Shown here one piece after another: positions 1-7,332 of a stretch of DNA of 64,000 nucleotides (positions are counted from its first letter, which is position 1; each line of letters opens with the position of its first letter). The stretch comes from Saccharothrix algeriensis (lineage in GTDB: Bacteria; Actinomycetota; Actinomycetes; Mycobacteriales; Pseudonocardiaceae). The DNA lies in the NCBI RefSeq assembly GCF_016907655.1, contig NZ_JAFBCL010000001.1, positions 2,232,001 through 2,296,000 of the forward strand. Reading direction: 5' to 3'. A program made the position numbers and the translations under genes. The notes under the pieces are model-generated. The model saw nothing but the letters and a program-made list of their open reading frames with translations. It was not told where the DNA came from and ran no database searches.

Positions 1-1
1 C

Positions 2-541
2 GAGACGATCCCGACCGGCAACCCGGCGCTCCAGACGCCCGAGGACGGCCTGGCGGTCGAGGTCAGCGAGAGCGCGGTCAAGCGGTTCTTCAAGGACATG
101 GGGGCCGACCCGGGCGCGGGCACGTCCGCCACGCCCACCGTCGACCCGACGAGCGTCACCGTGGAGGTGCGCAACGCCTCCGGCGTGCGCGGCCTGGCGG
201 CGCGCGTGCTGGAGACCCTGGTCGCGAAGGGCTTCGTGGACGGCGGCGCGGACAACGCGAGCCAGACCATGACGACGTCGGTGGTCCGCTACGGCAAGGG
301 CGGCGAGGCGGGCGCGGAGACCGTCGCCGAGGCGCTGGGCGGCATCGGGACCGAGCAGGACGACGACATCCCGGCCGGGCGGGCCCGCGTGTACGTGGGC
401 AGCGACTACTCCGGTCCGGGCACGCAGAACCTGGCCGGCGCGCCCCTGGTGGGCCTGGACGGCGCGCGCGAGGCGCAGACGGGGTCCAGCACCGCCGCCG
501 AACCGCCCATCACGGCGGACGGGGTGCGCTGCGTCAACTGA
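2..541 (+). CDS. LytR-CpsA-Psr (LCP) family protein, C-terminal part; 5' end lies outside the window
   Basis: The reading frame is open from the first bases and ends in TGA at 539-541, leaving 179 residues. The first ~35 residues (ending around SAVKRFF) resemble the end of an LCP catalytic domain. Residues ~50-115 resemble a LytR_C domain, with the VEVRNASG start and a later YVGSDY. LCP enzymes transfer undecaprenyl-linked glycopolymers such as arabinogalactan or wall teichoic acid to peptidoglycan on the outer face of the membrane. The catalytic residues and membrane anchor lie upstream and cannot be checked. The Pro/Ala-rich tail is probably disordered. The SanA-like envelope gene follows 23 bases later. 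Confidence 0.8.
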   Translation, partial: ETIPTGNPALQTPEDGLAVEVSESAVKRFFKDMGADPGAGTSATPTVDPTSVTVEVRNASGVRGLAARVLETLVAKGFVDGGADNASQTMTTSVVRYGKGGEAGAETVAEALGGIGTEQDDDIPAGRARVYVGSDYSGPGTQNLAGAPLVGLDGAREAQTGSSTAAEPPITADGVRCVN

Positions 542-564
542 CCGGCGTTTCGCCGGGGGAATTC

Positions 565-1239
565 GTGGGGGGATTCGTGGGGGAGTTCGTGCGGCGCGTG
601 CGCTGGAAGCGCGTGCTCGTGGTGGCGGTGCTGCTCGGCGCGCTCGCGCCCGTGCCCTGGATCTGGACGCGGGTGGCCAGCGCGCCCTACCGGCACGCGG
701 CGCAGGACGTGCCCGAGGCGCCGGTCGCCCTGGTGCTGGGGGCGGGCCTGCGCGGCGGGAAGCCGACGCCGTTCCTGGCGGGCCGGCTGGACGTCGCCGC
801 CGACCTGTACCGGCGCGGCAAGGTGAAGGTGCTGCTGGTCAGCGGCGACAACAGCCGCCGGGAGTACGACGAGCCCGGCGCCATGCGCGCCTACCTGATC
901 GACCGGGGCATCCCCTCCCGGGTGATCGTGGCCGACTACGCGGGCCTGGACACCTGGGACTCGTGCACGCGCGCCAAGCGCGTCTTCGGCGTCTCCAGGG
1001 CCACCGTGGTCACCCAGCGGTTCCACCTGCCGCGCGCCGTGGCGCTCTGCCGGGAGGCGGGGCTGGAGGCGTTCGGCGTGGGGCACGACACCTCGCGGCA
1101 GTGGGCGACCACCGCGTACGGGCACTTCCGCGAAGCCTTCGCGAGCGGCAAGGCGATGTGGGACGGCCTCGTCGCCCGGCCCGACCCGCGGTTCCTCGGC
1201 CCCCGCGAAACCGGGGTGACCGGCGCTCTGGACCGCTGA
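565..1239 (+). CDS. SanA/YdcF-like DUF218 domain membrane protein
   Basis: 224 residues. One hydrophobic helix at ~15-34 is followed by a DUF218 domain: ALVLGAG at ~50, a GRLD motif, LLVSGDN, an EPGAM-type segment, then VVTQRFHLPRAV. This order is typical of SanA (vancomycin exclusion protein) and YdcF relatives, thought to act in envelope barrier function; the reaction is unknown. The start is uncertain. Three in-frame GTG codons at 565, 577 and 589 lie in a near-repeat, each preceded by a G-rich stretch that could bind ribosomes. I used the first. It follows an LCP gene on the same strand, which fits a cell-envelope role. Confidence 0.78.
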   Translation: MGGFVGEFVRRVRWKRVLVVAVLLGALAPVPWIWTRVASAPYRHAAQDVPEAPVALVLGAGLRGGKPTPFLAGRLDVAADLYRRGKVKVLLVSGDNSRREYDEPGAMRAYLIDRGIPSRVIVADYAGLDTWDSCTRAKRVFGVSRATVVTQRFHLPRAVALCREAGLEAFGVGHDTSRQWATTAYGHFREAFASGKAMWDGLVARPDPRFLGPRETGVTGALDR

Positions 1240-1332
1240 AGGAACTACTCCGAGTACCTCCGATTAGCCCGTTCGAGGGATATCGGGGGCAAGTCGCGTA
1301 AGCGGACGGCACGTCGCGCTTTCCCTCTGCGA

Positions 1333-1348
1333 GGGGTCTGCCGACCCC
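1333..1348 (+). promoter_or_regulatory. small hairpin just upstream of the XRE regulator start
   Basis: GGGGTC and GACCCC pair around a TGCC loop, ending 7 bases before the ATG at 1356. It sits where a ribosome-binding site is expected and no good Shine-Dalgarno is visible otherwise. A role in translation is inference. Confidence 0.3.
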
Positions 1349-1355
1349 CGCGGAC

Positions 1356-1853
1356 ATGGAGGACTTGACGGTGCAGGTCGACACAGCGGTGTACCAGCGC
1401 GTGCTCGGTGAGGAGCTGCGCAGCCTGCGCAGGCAGCGCGGTTGGACCCGCAAGGATCTCAACCGCCGGCTGCAGAGCGGGATCTCGTTGCAGACCCTCG
1501 CCACCTACGAGCTGGGCACCCGCCAGTGCTCGGTGGTGCGCCTGGTGGAGATCTGCGTCGCGCTCGGCGTGCCCGCGCACCAGGTGCTGGCCCGGGTGCA
1601 CGACCGCGTGTTCGGCGACGCGCCCGCCGGCCACCTGTCGGTCGACCTCACCGCGGTCGTCGCCGACGCCCGGCCGCAGCTGCTGCCGCTGCGCCGCTGG
1701 GCGCAGGGCAGGCTGCACCAGCTCGCGCCCGGCCGCTCCCCCGAGGTCCACCTGGACCTGCCGGCGCTGGAGCACATGGCGCAGCTGTGCCGGCTGAGCA
1801 CCGTGGACCTGATCCGGACCCTGCGGGAACTCGACGGCCGCGGGCCCCGGTAG
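1356..1853 (+). CDS. XRE-type helix-turn-helix transcriptional regulator
   Basis: 165 residues. An HTH_3 domain spans roughly 13-68 (EELRSLRRQRGWTRKDL, then a TYELGTRQCSVVRL recognition-helix region and LVEICVALGVP). The C-terminal ~90 residues have no domain I recognise and probably serve oligomerisation or ligand response. A GTG at 1371 is an alternative start. It stands alone, upstream of murT and on the same strand, and its targets are unknown. Architecture recalls small actinobacterial XRE regulators of the BldD size class, but I see no specific BldD match. Confidence 0.8.
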   Translation: MEDLTVQVDTAVYQRVLGEELRSLRRQRGWTRKDLNRRLQSGISLQTLATYELGTRQCSVVRLVEICVALGVPAHQVLARVHDRVFGDAPAGHLSVDLTAVVADARPQLLPLRRWAQGRLHQLAPGRSPEVHLDLPALEHMAQLCRLSTVDLIRTLRELDGRGPR

Positions 1854-1856
1854 CAT
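1851..1856 (+). promoter_or_regulatory. candidate -10 element (TAGCAT) for murT-gatD
   Basis: TAGCAT overlaps the stop codon of the XRE gene and lies 33 bases before the TTG start of murT. This would give murT-gatD its own promoter. No clear -35 is seen. Confidence 0.3.
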
Positions 1857-1889
1857 CGGCGGCATCCCTTCTACCGAGCGGGAAGTCGC

Positions 1890-3140
1890 TTGCCGAACAC
1901 TCCTGGTGCAGACCCAGCACGCCTGCCGCTGCGCACCGCCGCGGCCGTGCGGCTGGGCAACATGAGCTCGAAGCTGTCGCAGAAGATGGGCCTGGGCGCG
2001 GGCGGCATGATCGGTGGCCGCGTGGCGCTCAAGCTCGACCCGCAGGCGCTGGCGCACCTGACGTCCGGCCGTTCGGTCGCCCTGGTCACGGGCACCAACG
2101 GCAAGACCACGAGCACGATGATGCTCAGCCGCGCCGCGTCCTTCCTCGGTCGGGTCGCCACCAACCACGGCGGCGCCAACATGCCCGACGGGCACGTGAC
2201 GGCGCTGTCCAAGCAGCCCGACGCCCCGTACGCGGTGCTGGAGGTCGACGAGGGGTACTTCCCCGAGGTCTGCCGCGCCTCCGCGCCGGCCGTGGCCGTG
2301 CTGCTCAACCTGTCGCGCGACCAGCTCGACCGGGTGGGCGAGGTGCGCACCATCGAGAAGTCGCTGCGCGCGGCGCTCGCCACGGTGCCCGGCGTGGTCG
2401 TGGCGAACTGCGACGACATCATGGTGACGTCGGCGGCGCGGGACTGCGCGCGGGTCGTGTGGGTGGCGACCGGCACCGGCTGGCACAACGACGCGGCGTC
2501 CTGCCCGCGCTGCGGCGACCCGATCCGCTGGCAGGGCGAGCACTGGCGCTGCACCGGCTGCGACCTGGCCCGCCCGCGCCCGGACTGGGTGACCGGCGAC
2601 GGCCGGCTGGTCACGCCCGAGGGCGAGAAGGTCGCCCTGGCGCTGCGGCTGCCCGGCAAGTTCAACCAGGCCAACGCGGTCATGGCGACGGCGGCGGCGT
2701 TCGCGCTGGGCGTGCCGGTCGCGGAGGCCGTGGAGCGGCTGCGCGGCGTGTCCGACGTGGCCGGCCGGTACCGGACGATCCAGCGCGGCGACCGCCGCGC
2801 GCGCCTGCTGCTGTCGAAGAACCCGGCGGGCTGGAGCGAGACGCTGACCGTCGTGCGGGAGGCCGACCACCCGGCGGTGCTGGTGATCAACGCGCAGGAG
2901 GCCGACGGGCGCGACCTGTCGTGGCTGTGGGACGTGCCGTTCGAGCGGCTGCGCGGCCGGCGGGTCATCGCCTCCGGCGAGCGGGCGACGGACCTGGCGG
3001 TGCGCCTGACCTACGCCGAGGTCGAGCACGCGGTCGTGCCGGACCCGCTGGTCGCGATCGACGCCATGCCGCCCGGCGCGGTGGAGGTCATCGCCAACTA
3101 CACCGCTTTCCGCGACCTGAACGCGAGGGCCGCCCAGTGA
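1890..3140 (+). CDS. murT: lipid II isoglutaminyl synthase, Mur ligase subunit MurT
   Basis: 416 residues. Together with GatD it amidates the alpha-carboxyl of D-Glu in lipid II to D-isoglutamine; MurT activates the carboxylate with ATP. The Mur ligase P-loop GTNGKTT is at 68-74. A zinc-ribbon-like pair, CPRC at 205-208 and CTGC at 221-224, is characteristic of MurT within the Mur_ligase_M domain. The C-terminal ~110 residues match DUF1727. I chose the TTG at 1890 because the LPLRTAAAVRLG segment before the first ATG (1962) is conserved in MurT proteins, and GAGCGGGAAG lies just upstream. Its stop overlaps the GatD start. Confidence 0.93.
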   Translation: MPNTPGADPARLPLRTAAAVRLGNMSSKLSQKMGLGAGGMIGGRVALKLDPQALAHLTSGRSVALVTGTNGKTTSTMMLSRAASFLGRVATNHGGANMPDGHVTALSKQPDAPYAVLEVDEGYFPEVCRASAPAVAVLLNLSRDQLDRVGEVRTIEKSLRAALATVPGVVVANCDDIMVTSAARDCARVVWVATGTGWHNDAASCPRCGDPIRWQGEHWRCTGCDLARPRPDWVTGDGRLVTPEGEKVALALRLPGKFNQANAVMATAAAFALGVPVAEAVERLRGVSDVAGRYRTIQRGDRRARLLLSKNPAGWSETLTVVREADHPAVLVINAQEADGRDLSWLWDVPFERLRGRRVIASGERATDLAVRLTYAEVEHAVVPDPLVAIDAMPPGAVEVIANYTAFRDLNARAAQ

Positions 3141-3844
3141 GCAGCAAGGTCTCCGTCGCCCTGGTCCTGCCCGACCTGCTGGGCACCTACGGCGACTTCG
3201 GCAACGCCGTGGTGCTGGAGAAGCGCATGGCGTGGCGGGGCATCCCGGCCGAGATCGTCACCGTGAACTTCGGCGAGCCGGTGCCCGACTCGTGCGACAT
3301 CTACGTGGTGGGCGGCGGTGAGGACACCGCGCAGACGCTGGCGGTGCGGCACCTGCGCGAGCACCCCGGGATGCAGCGGGCGGCGGCGCGCGGCGCGGTC
3401 GTCCTCGGGGTGTGCGCGGGCATCCAGATCTTCGGCGAGTCGTTCACCCGGGCCGACCAGGTCACCCACCCCGGTCTCGGGCTGATCGACTCGACGTCCC
3501 ACGCGGGCGGCAGCCGGGCCATCGGCGAGGTCGTCGCGACGCCCGCCGACGGCCTGTTCGAGGGGCTGCTGACCGGCTTCGAGAACCACCAGGGCCGGAC
3601 CACCCTCGGCCCGTCGGCGAAACCGCTGGCGCACGTCAAGGTCGGCACCGGCAACGACGGGTCGGTGGAGGGCGCCGTGCAGGGCCGCATCCTGTGCACC
3701 TACCTGCACGGGCCGGTGCTGCCGCGCAACCCGCAGCTGGCCGACCTGCTGATCGAGTGGGCGACCGGGGCCCGGCTCCAGCCGCTGGACCTGCCCGCGG
3801 TGACGCGGCTGCGCGCGGAGCGCGCCAAGGCCGCCGGCGTCTGA
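3137..3844 (+). CDS. gatD: lipid II isoglutaminyl synthase, glutamine amidotransferase subunit GatD
   Basis: 235 residues, GTG start overlapping the murT stop (GTGA at 3137-3140), so translation is coupled. It is a class I (triad-type) glutaminase of the CobB/CobQ-like group. The nucleophile Cys93 sits in VVLGVCAG and the His191 in TYLHGP. It supplies ammonia from glutamine to MurT for D-Glu amidation of lipid II at the inner membrane face. Length and motif spacing are normal for GatD. Confidence 0.93.
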   Translation: MSSKVSVALVLPDLLGTYGDFGNAVVLEKRMAWRGIPAEIVTVNFGEPVPDSCDIYVVGGGEDTAQTLAVRHLREHPGMQRAAARGAVVLGVCAGIQIFGESFTRADQVTHPGLGLIDSTSHAGGSRAIGEVVATPADGLFEGLLTGFENHQGRTTLGPSAKPLAHVKVGTGNDGSVEGAVQGRILCTYLHGPVLPRNPQLADLLIEWATGARLQPLDLPAVTRLRAERAKAAGV

Positions 3845-3918
3845 CCACGCCGGCGGTTCCCCGTCCCGGGCGGCGCCGGGGCCCCTTGCGGACAGCCGAC
3901 CACGGGGGCGACGGGGAC

Positions 3919-4262
3919 CCGGCGCCGTGGGTGATCGCGTCGACCTCGTGCTCCACCCCGGCGCCGTCCACGACGCCGTGCGCGCGCACCTCCGCGATGC
4001 CGCCGGTGTCGAGGTCCACAGTGGACTCGGCTGGCGCCGGGTAGTGGCCGTTGGAGGCCGGCAGCCGCTTGCAACCCGTGGTGCGGCCGGGTCGGGGCTT
4101 CGCCCGCAGCGCGGGGCCGGGCGCCCGGGAGCGCAGGTGGCGCTCGGCGCTGCCCCGGGCCGGCCCCGCGATCTCCGGGTTCACGGCCAAGCCGAGCGCG
4201 GTGGACTCCCGCGCCCGACCCTCCTCGGGCGCCCGGAAAAGACCCGGAAGAGGTTCAGTCAT
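3919..4262 (-). pseudogene. possible gene remnant or unrecognised small protein in the gatD downstream gap
   Basis: In the 491-base gap after gatD the minus strand carries a frame starting with ATG at 4262. Between roughly 4080 and 3919 almost every third codon position is G or C and the residues look protein-like (for example VDLDTGGIAEVRAHGVV and GVEHEVDAITHG). The frame then has no nearby stop and runs antisense into the end of gatD until 3636, which is implausible for a real C-terminus. I do not recognise the family. It may be the decayed end of a gene. The alternative is chance. Confidence 0.28.
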
Positions 4263-4335
4263 CCCACCTTGGGGGGAATGATCGCGTGCGCGCGGCCGAT
4301 TGCCGGTCAGATGGGCGGGGAACGGAGGTCAAGAC

Positions 4336-4638
4336 ATGCCCACCCTGCCCATCACCGCCAACTACCTGCGCGCCGGCGACGACTGGACCGTGACCGTGCG
4401 CGCCGGCGACCAGGTGCTCGGCGCCACGGCGCCGGGGCTGATCGCGGCCCGCGTCCAGGTCGACCTGCTGGTGGAGGAGATCGCCCGCGGGCACGCCGAC
4501 CGGGCCGTGGTGCACCTGCTGGACGGCGACGCGCTCGCGTTCTCGGCGGTGTACCTGCACACCCGGCACGGCCTGGCCGTGCCCGTCCTCCCCCACCCCG
4601 AACCGAGCACCCCTCATGACCAGGCAATCGAGGTCTGA
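4336..4638 (+). CDS. hypothetical protein, 100 residues
   Basis: ATG at 4336 is preceded by a good Shine-Dalgarno (CGGAGG, 4323-4328). The protein reads as a compact soluble domain: MPTLPITANYL, then WTVTVRAGDQVLGATAPGL, then an amphipathic helix ARVQVDLLVEEIA and a VVHLLDGDALAFSAVYL strand pair. It has no signal peptide and no Cys. I do not recognise a family. It ends 54 bases before the TetR gene on the same strand. Confidence 0.6.
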   Translation: MPTLPITANYLRAGDDWTVTVRAGDQVLGATAPGLIAARVQVDLLVEEIARGHADRAVVHLLDGDALAFSAVYLHTRHGLAVPVLPHPEPSTPHDQAIEV

Positions 4639-4655
4639 GACGGCCCGCTCCCGCC

Positions 4656-4661
4656 TAGGAT
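4656..4661 (+). promoter_or_regulatory. candidate -10 element (TAGGAT) before the first TetR gene
   Basis: TAGGAT lies 31 bases before the ATG at 4693. It overlaps an upstream in-frame ATG (4660), which argues that 4660 is not the translation start. Confidence 0.4.
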
Positions 4662-4692
4662 GTCCGGCCAAAGGGCGAACGGGAGCGCAGAC

Positions 4693-5307
4693 ATGGCCAC
4701 ACCGGTGTACAGCGGGGCGGCACGAGCCCCACAACGAGGCAGACCGCGGGACGCGAGCCGCGACGACGCGCTGCGCCGGGCCGCGCTGGAGGTGATGGCG
4801 GAGGTCGGCTACCGGGCGCTGACCATGGACGCCGTCGCCGCGCGCGCCCGCGCGGGCAAGGCCACCATCTACCGGCGGTGGGAGTCCAAGCTCGACCTGG
4901 TGATCGACACGTGCACGCACCTGGCGACGGAGAACCTGGCGGAGCCGGACACCGGCTCGCTGGCGGGCGACCTGCGGGAGTTCCTCAGCTCGTTCGCGGC
5001 GTTCCTGTCCGGGCCGATCGGCAAGGCGGCGCAGGCCCTCGTGGGCGAGCTGCCGCACGAGCCGGAGCTGGCCACGGCGTTCCGCGAGACGTTCCTGATC
5101 GCCCAGCGCGACGTGCTGCGGCGCATCCTGGAGCGGGCCGACGAGCGGGGCGAGCTGCGCGCCGACGCGCCGCGCGGCATGGCCGTCGAGCTGGCGGGCG
5201 CGGCCCTGATCTACCGGCTGATGCTCACCGGCGACCCGCTGGACCTGCCGTTCGTCGACCGGGTGGTGGACCAGGTGCTACTGCCCCTCGTGGCCGAGGG
5301 GCAGTAG
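4693..5307 (+). CDS. TetR family transcriptional regulator
   Basis: 204 residues. TetR_N spans ~25-70: RRAALEVMAEVGYRALTMDAV, then the recognition-helix region ARAGKATIYRRWESK. The C-terminal ligand domain is of the type found in many actinobacterial TetR proteins. I prefer ATG 4693, with GGGAG six bases upstream, over ATG 4660, which lies inside a probable -10 box. No divergent partner is present, so the target is unknown. The hypothetical protein upstream and the membrane-associated DUF3618 gene downstream (opposite strand) give no clue. Confidence 0.85.
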   Translation: MATPVYSGAARAPQRGRPRDASRDDALRRAALEVMAEVGYRALTMDAVAARARAGKATIYRRWESKLDLVIDTCTHLATENLAEPDTGSLAGDLREFLSSFAAFLSGPIGKAAQALVGELPHEPELATAFRETFLIAQRDVLRRILERADERGELRADAPRGMAVELAGAALIYRLMLTGDPLDLPFVDRVVDQVLLPLVAEGQ

Positions 5308-5313
5308 CCCGGG

Positions 5314-5535
5314 TCAGCGGAACAGCTTGCGCAGCACGGCGAACCCGACGAGCACGGCCACCGCGATCAGCGAGTACCGGATCTTGGGTTCGTCGAGCTT
5401 CGCGCGCACGCTGTCCTTGCCCGCCTCGACGAAGCGCTGGGGGTTGGCCCTCGTGCCCAGCTCGTCCAGGGTGGTGGCCAGCGCGTCGCGAGCCTGCTCG
5501 ATCTCGCGCTGGATGGTCTCGGGGTCGCGAGCCAC
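5314..5535 (-). CDS. DUF3618 domain-containing small membrane protein
   Basis: 73 residues from a GTG at 5535, which has a near-perfect Shine-Dalgarno AGGAGGA on the minus strand at 5545-5539. The N-terminus has the DUF3618 pattern (RDPETIQREIEQARDALATTLDEL), a predicted amphipathic or coiled-coil helix. It ends in one transmembrane helix (SLIAVAVLVGFAVL) and a short basic tail (RKLFR). Such proteins are common in actinobacteria, often near other small membrane proteins; the function is unknown. Its stop lies 6 bases beyond the stop of the convergent TetR gene. Confidence 0.82.
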   Translation of the reverse strand: MARDPETIQREIEQARDALATTLDELGTRANPQRFVEAGKDSVRAKLDEPKIRYSLIAVAVLVGFAVLRKLFR

Positions 5536-5698
5536 ATCTCCTCCTAGCAGCGGTCTGCCGGTAACCGTAGTTGAGCCGCGACGCCGCCGTTGACCGGTAC
5601 CGCCCCCGGCGCTTCGGCGACACCGCTTCGCCGGGCCGGGACCACTGCCTCCCACCAGTGCGCCACCCCTCCCGGCCGGCCGATAGGCTGGCGGTGAC

Positions 5699-5772
5699 GG
5701 GGTCGTAGCCCAATTGGCAGAGGCACACGGTTTAGGTCCGTGCCAGTGAGAGTTCGAGTCTCTCCGGCCCCA
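5699..5772 (+). tRNA. tRNA with anticodon UAG (tRNA-Leu by anticodon), class I shape
   Basis: A full cloverleaf can be drawn. The acceptor GGGGTCG pairs with CGGCCCC over 7 bp (one G-U). A D arm starts at 5708. The anticodon stem CACGG/CCGTG encloses TTTAGGT, giving anticodon TAG at 5733-5735, which reads CUA. The T stem GAGAG/CTCTC encloses TTCGAGT, and the discriminator base is A. CCA is not encoded. Bacterial tRNA-Leu normally has a long variable arm; here the variable region is only five bases (CCAGT), so the molecule has a class I body. No integrase or repeated 3' end is visible nearby. The amino acid identity is therefore uncertain. Confidence 0.8.
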
Positions 5773-5775
5773 CTC

Positions 5776-6741
5776 TCACCGCAGGTAGCGCAGGACCTCC
5801 AGCATGGACTGCGGGTCCACCGACCCGGGCGCGGGTTCCGCGCACCCCCGCAGCGCGGCGACCACCGCGTCCCGGTCGAGGTCGGCGCCGATCAGCACCA
5901 GTTCGGTCCGGTGGGGCCCGCTGCCGGGCAGGCGCTCGAAGCGCAGGAACGCGCCGACGGCGTGCAGGCTGAAGCGCTGCCGGTGGCCGGGCACGTCGAA
6001 GTGCACGAAGCCCTTGATCCGGTACAGGCCCGGCGGGCGGTGGTCCAGGAACGCCATCAGGCGCGTCGGGTTCATCGCCCCGCCGGTGAACTCCGCGCTG
6101 GTGTAGTGGACGTGGGCGTGCTCGGCGTCGTCCGGGTCGTCCAGCAGGTCCTCCAGCGACAACTGCCCGTACCGGTCGCCGCGCGGGCGCGGGTCGAACA
6201 GCAGCGCCGGGTCGACGCGGCCGTGCTCGGCGGCCACCACGGGCACGCCGGGCTTCACCCGGTCGATCCGCGCCACCAGCGCCGGCACGTCGGTCGCGCG
6301 GTCGGTCTTGTTGAGCACCACCAGGTCCGCGACGCGCAGGTGGCGCTCCAGGTCGGCGGGGAACTCGGCCGCGTCGACCAGCAGCACCAGCCCGCCGTAG
6401 GCCAGGCGCGGGTTCCCGCTGCCCAGCACCAGCCGCGCCATGGCCTGCGGCTCGGCCAAGCCGCTGGCCTCGACCACGATCACGTCCACCAGCGAGTCGA
6501 GCCGGCCCAGCAGCTCGTCCAGGCCGCTCGCGTCGACCGCGCAGCACAGGCACCCGTTGCTCAGCGACACGGTCGAGCCGACCTGCCCGGCGACGCTCAT
6601 CGCGTCGACGCCGATCGCGCCGAAGTCGTTGACCACCACGCCGATCCGCGTCCCGCGCGCGGTGGCCAGCAGGTGGTTGAGCAGGGTCGTCTTGCCGGCG
6701 CCGAGGAACCCCGCCACCACGATCACCGGGATCCGCTCCAC
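5776..6741 (-). CDS. G3E family GTPase (CobW/YjiA-like metallochaperone)
   Basis: 321 residues. The P-loop GFLGAGKTT is at 11-19, the metal-binding GCLCC motif at 63-67, and NKTD for guanine recognition near 145. A CobW_C domain occupies roughly 220-315 and contains an F(V)HFDV segment. Members bind zinc, cobalt or nickel and use GTP hydrolysis to load metal into target proteins. The metal is not predictable from sequence alone, and I saw no convincing Zur box in the short gap to the upstream TetR gene. It ends 4 bases from the tRNA. Confidence 0.88.
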   Translation of the reverse strand: MERIPVIVVAGFLGAGKTTLLNHLLATARGTRIGVVVNDFGAIGVDAMSVAGQVGSTVSLSNGCLCCAVDASGLDELLGRLDSLVDVIVVEASGLAEPQAMARLVLGSGNPRLAYGGLVLLVDAAEFPADLERHLRVADLVVLNKTDRATDVPALVARIDRVKPGVPVVAAEHGRVDPALLFDPRPRGDRYGQLSLEDLLDDPDDAEHAHVHYTSAEFTGGAMNPTRLMAFLDHRPPGLYRIKGFVHFDVPGHRQRFSLHAVGAFLRFERLPGSGPHRTELVLIGADLDRDAVVAALRGCAEPAPGSVDPQSMLEVLRYLR

Positions 6742-6751
6742 GCGGCCGATC

Positions 6752-7300
6752 CTAGTCGGCCGCCATCTCCAGGAAGAGGTCCATGGCGGCGGTGACGCCC
6801 TCCTCGTCGTCGGTGGCCACCAGGTCCAGCAGCAGGCCCCGGGCCACCGCCAGCCCCAGCCGGGCGCGGGCGCGGGCGCGCTCGGGCGGGTGGCCGCGGC
6901 GGCGCTCGCGCTCGGCGACGGGCTCGACCCACGAGTCGACGACGCCGTCCAGCAGCGCGGTCGTGCCCGGTCGGCCCTGCACGGCCTGGCCGTACAGCTC
7001 GAAGAACAGCCGCTCGTGGGCGCGCAGCGCGGGGTCGGTGAGGGCGCGCCAGAACGCGCGGCCCAGCTCGGCCGGGTCGTCGTCGGGCAGCGACGCCAGC
7101 AGTTCCCGCTGCCGCGCCTCCACCGCCCGCGCCACGGCCACCAGCAGGCCCTCCTTCGACCCGAAGTGGTAGATCAGCATCCGGTGGCTGGTGCCGACCC
7201 CCGCCGCGAGCCGCCGCAGGCTCAGGTCCGCGATCCCGTGCCGCGCCACGTGGTCGACCACGCGCGCGAGCAGCCCGTCGGCGGTCTCTTGTCCCGGCAT
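6752..7300 (-). CDS. TetR family regulator divergent from the SRPBCC gene
   Basis: 182 residues. TetR_N occupies ~8-55 (ADLSLRRLAAGVGTSHRMLIYHFGSKEGLL); the rest is an alpha-helical ligand domain. The ATG at 7300 lies inside the first of two overlapping inverted repeats, so the transcript is probably leaderless and self-repressed. The neighbouring SRPBCC gene starts 14 bases away on the other strand and is the obvious second target. The inducer is unknown, possibly the hydrophobic ligand of the SRPBCC protein. The gene is followed by the G3E GTPase 10 bases downstream on the same strand. Confidence 0.87.
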   Translation of the reverse strand: MPGQETADGLLARVVDHVARHGIADLSLRRLAAGVGTSHRMLIYHFGSKEGLLVAVARAVEARQRELLASLPDDDPAELGRAFWRALTDPALRAHERLFFELYGQAVQGRPGTTALLDGVVDSWVEPVAERERRRGHPPERARARARLGLAVARGLLLDLVATDDEEGVTAAMDLFLEMAAD

Positions 7301-7332
7301 GTACCGGATGGTACATGTACCACATGGTACAG
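7299..7332. promoter_or_regulatory. tandem overlapping TetR-type operator
   Basis: ATGTACC-GGAT-GGTACAT (7299-7316) is followed, overlapping by two bases, by ATGTACC-ACAT-GGTACAG (7315-7332), 17/18 conserved. The centre also forms the perfect palindrome GGTACATGTACC (7310-7321). The two copies are 16 bp apart and cover the start codons of both divergent genes. Binding by the adjacent TetR protein is inferred from position. Confidence 0.72.

Noticed and set aside
5699-5772. tRNA gene considered as an attachment site of an integrated element
   Set aside because: No integrase is present and I found no second copy of the tRNA 3' end in the window.
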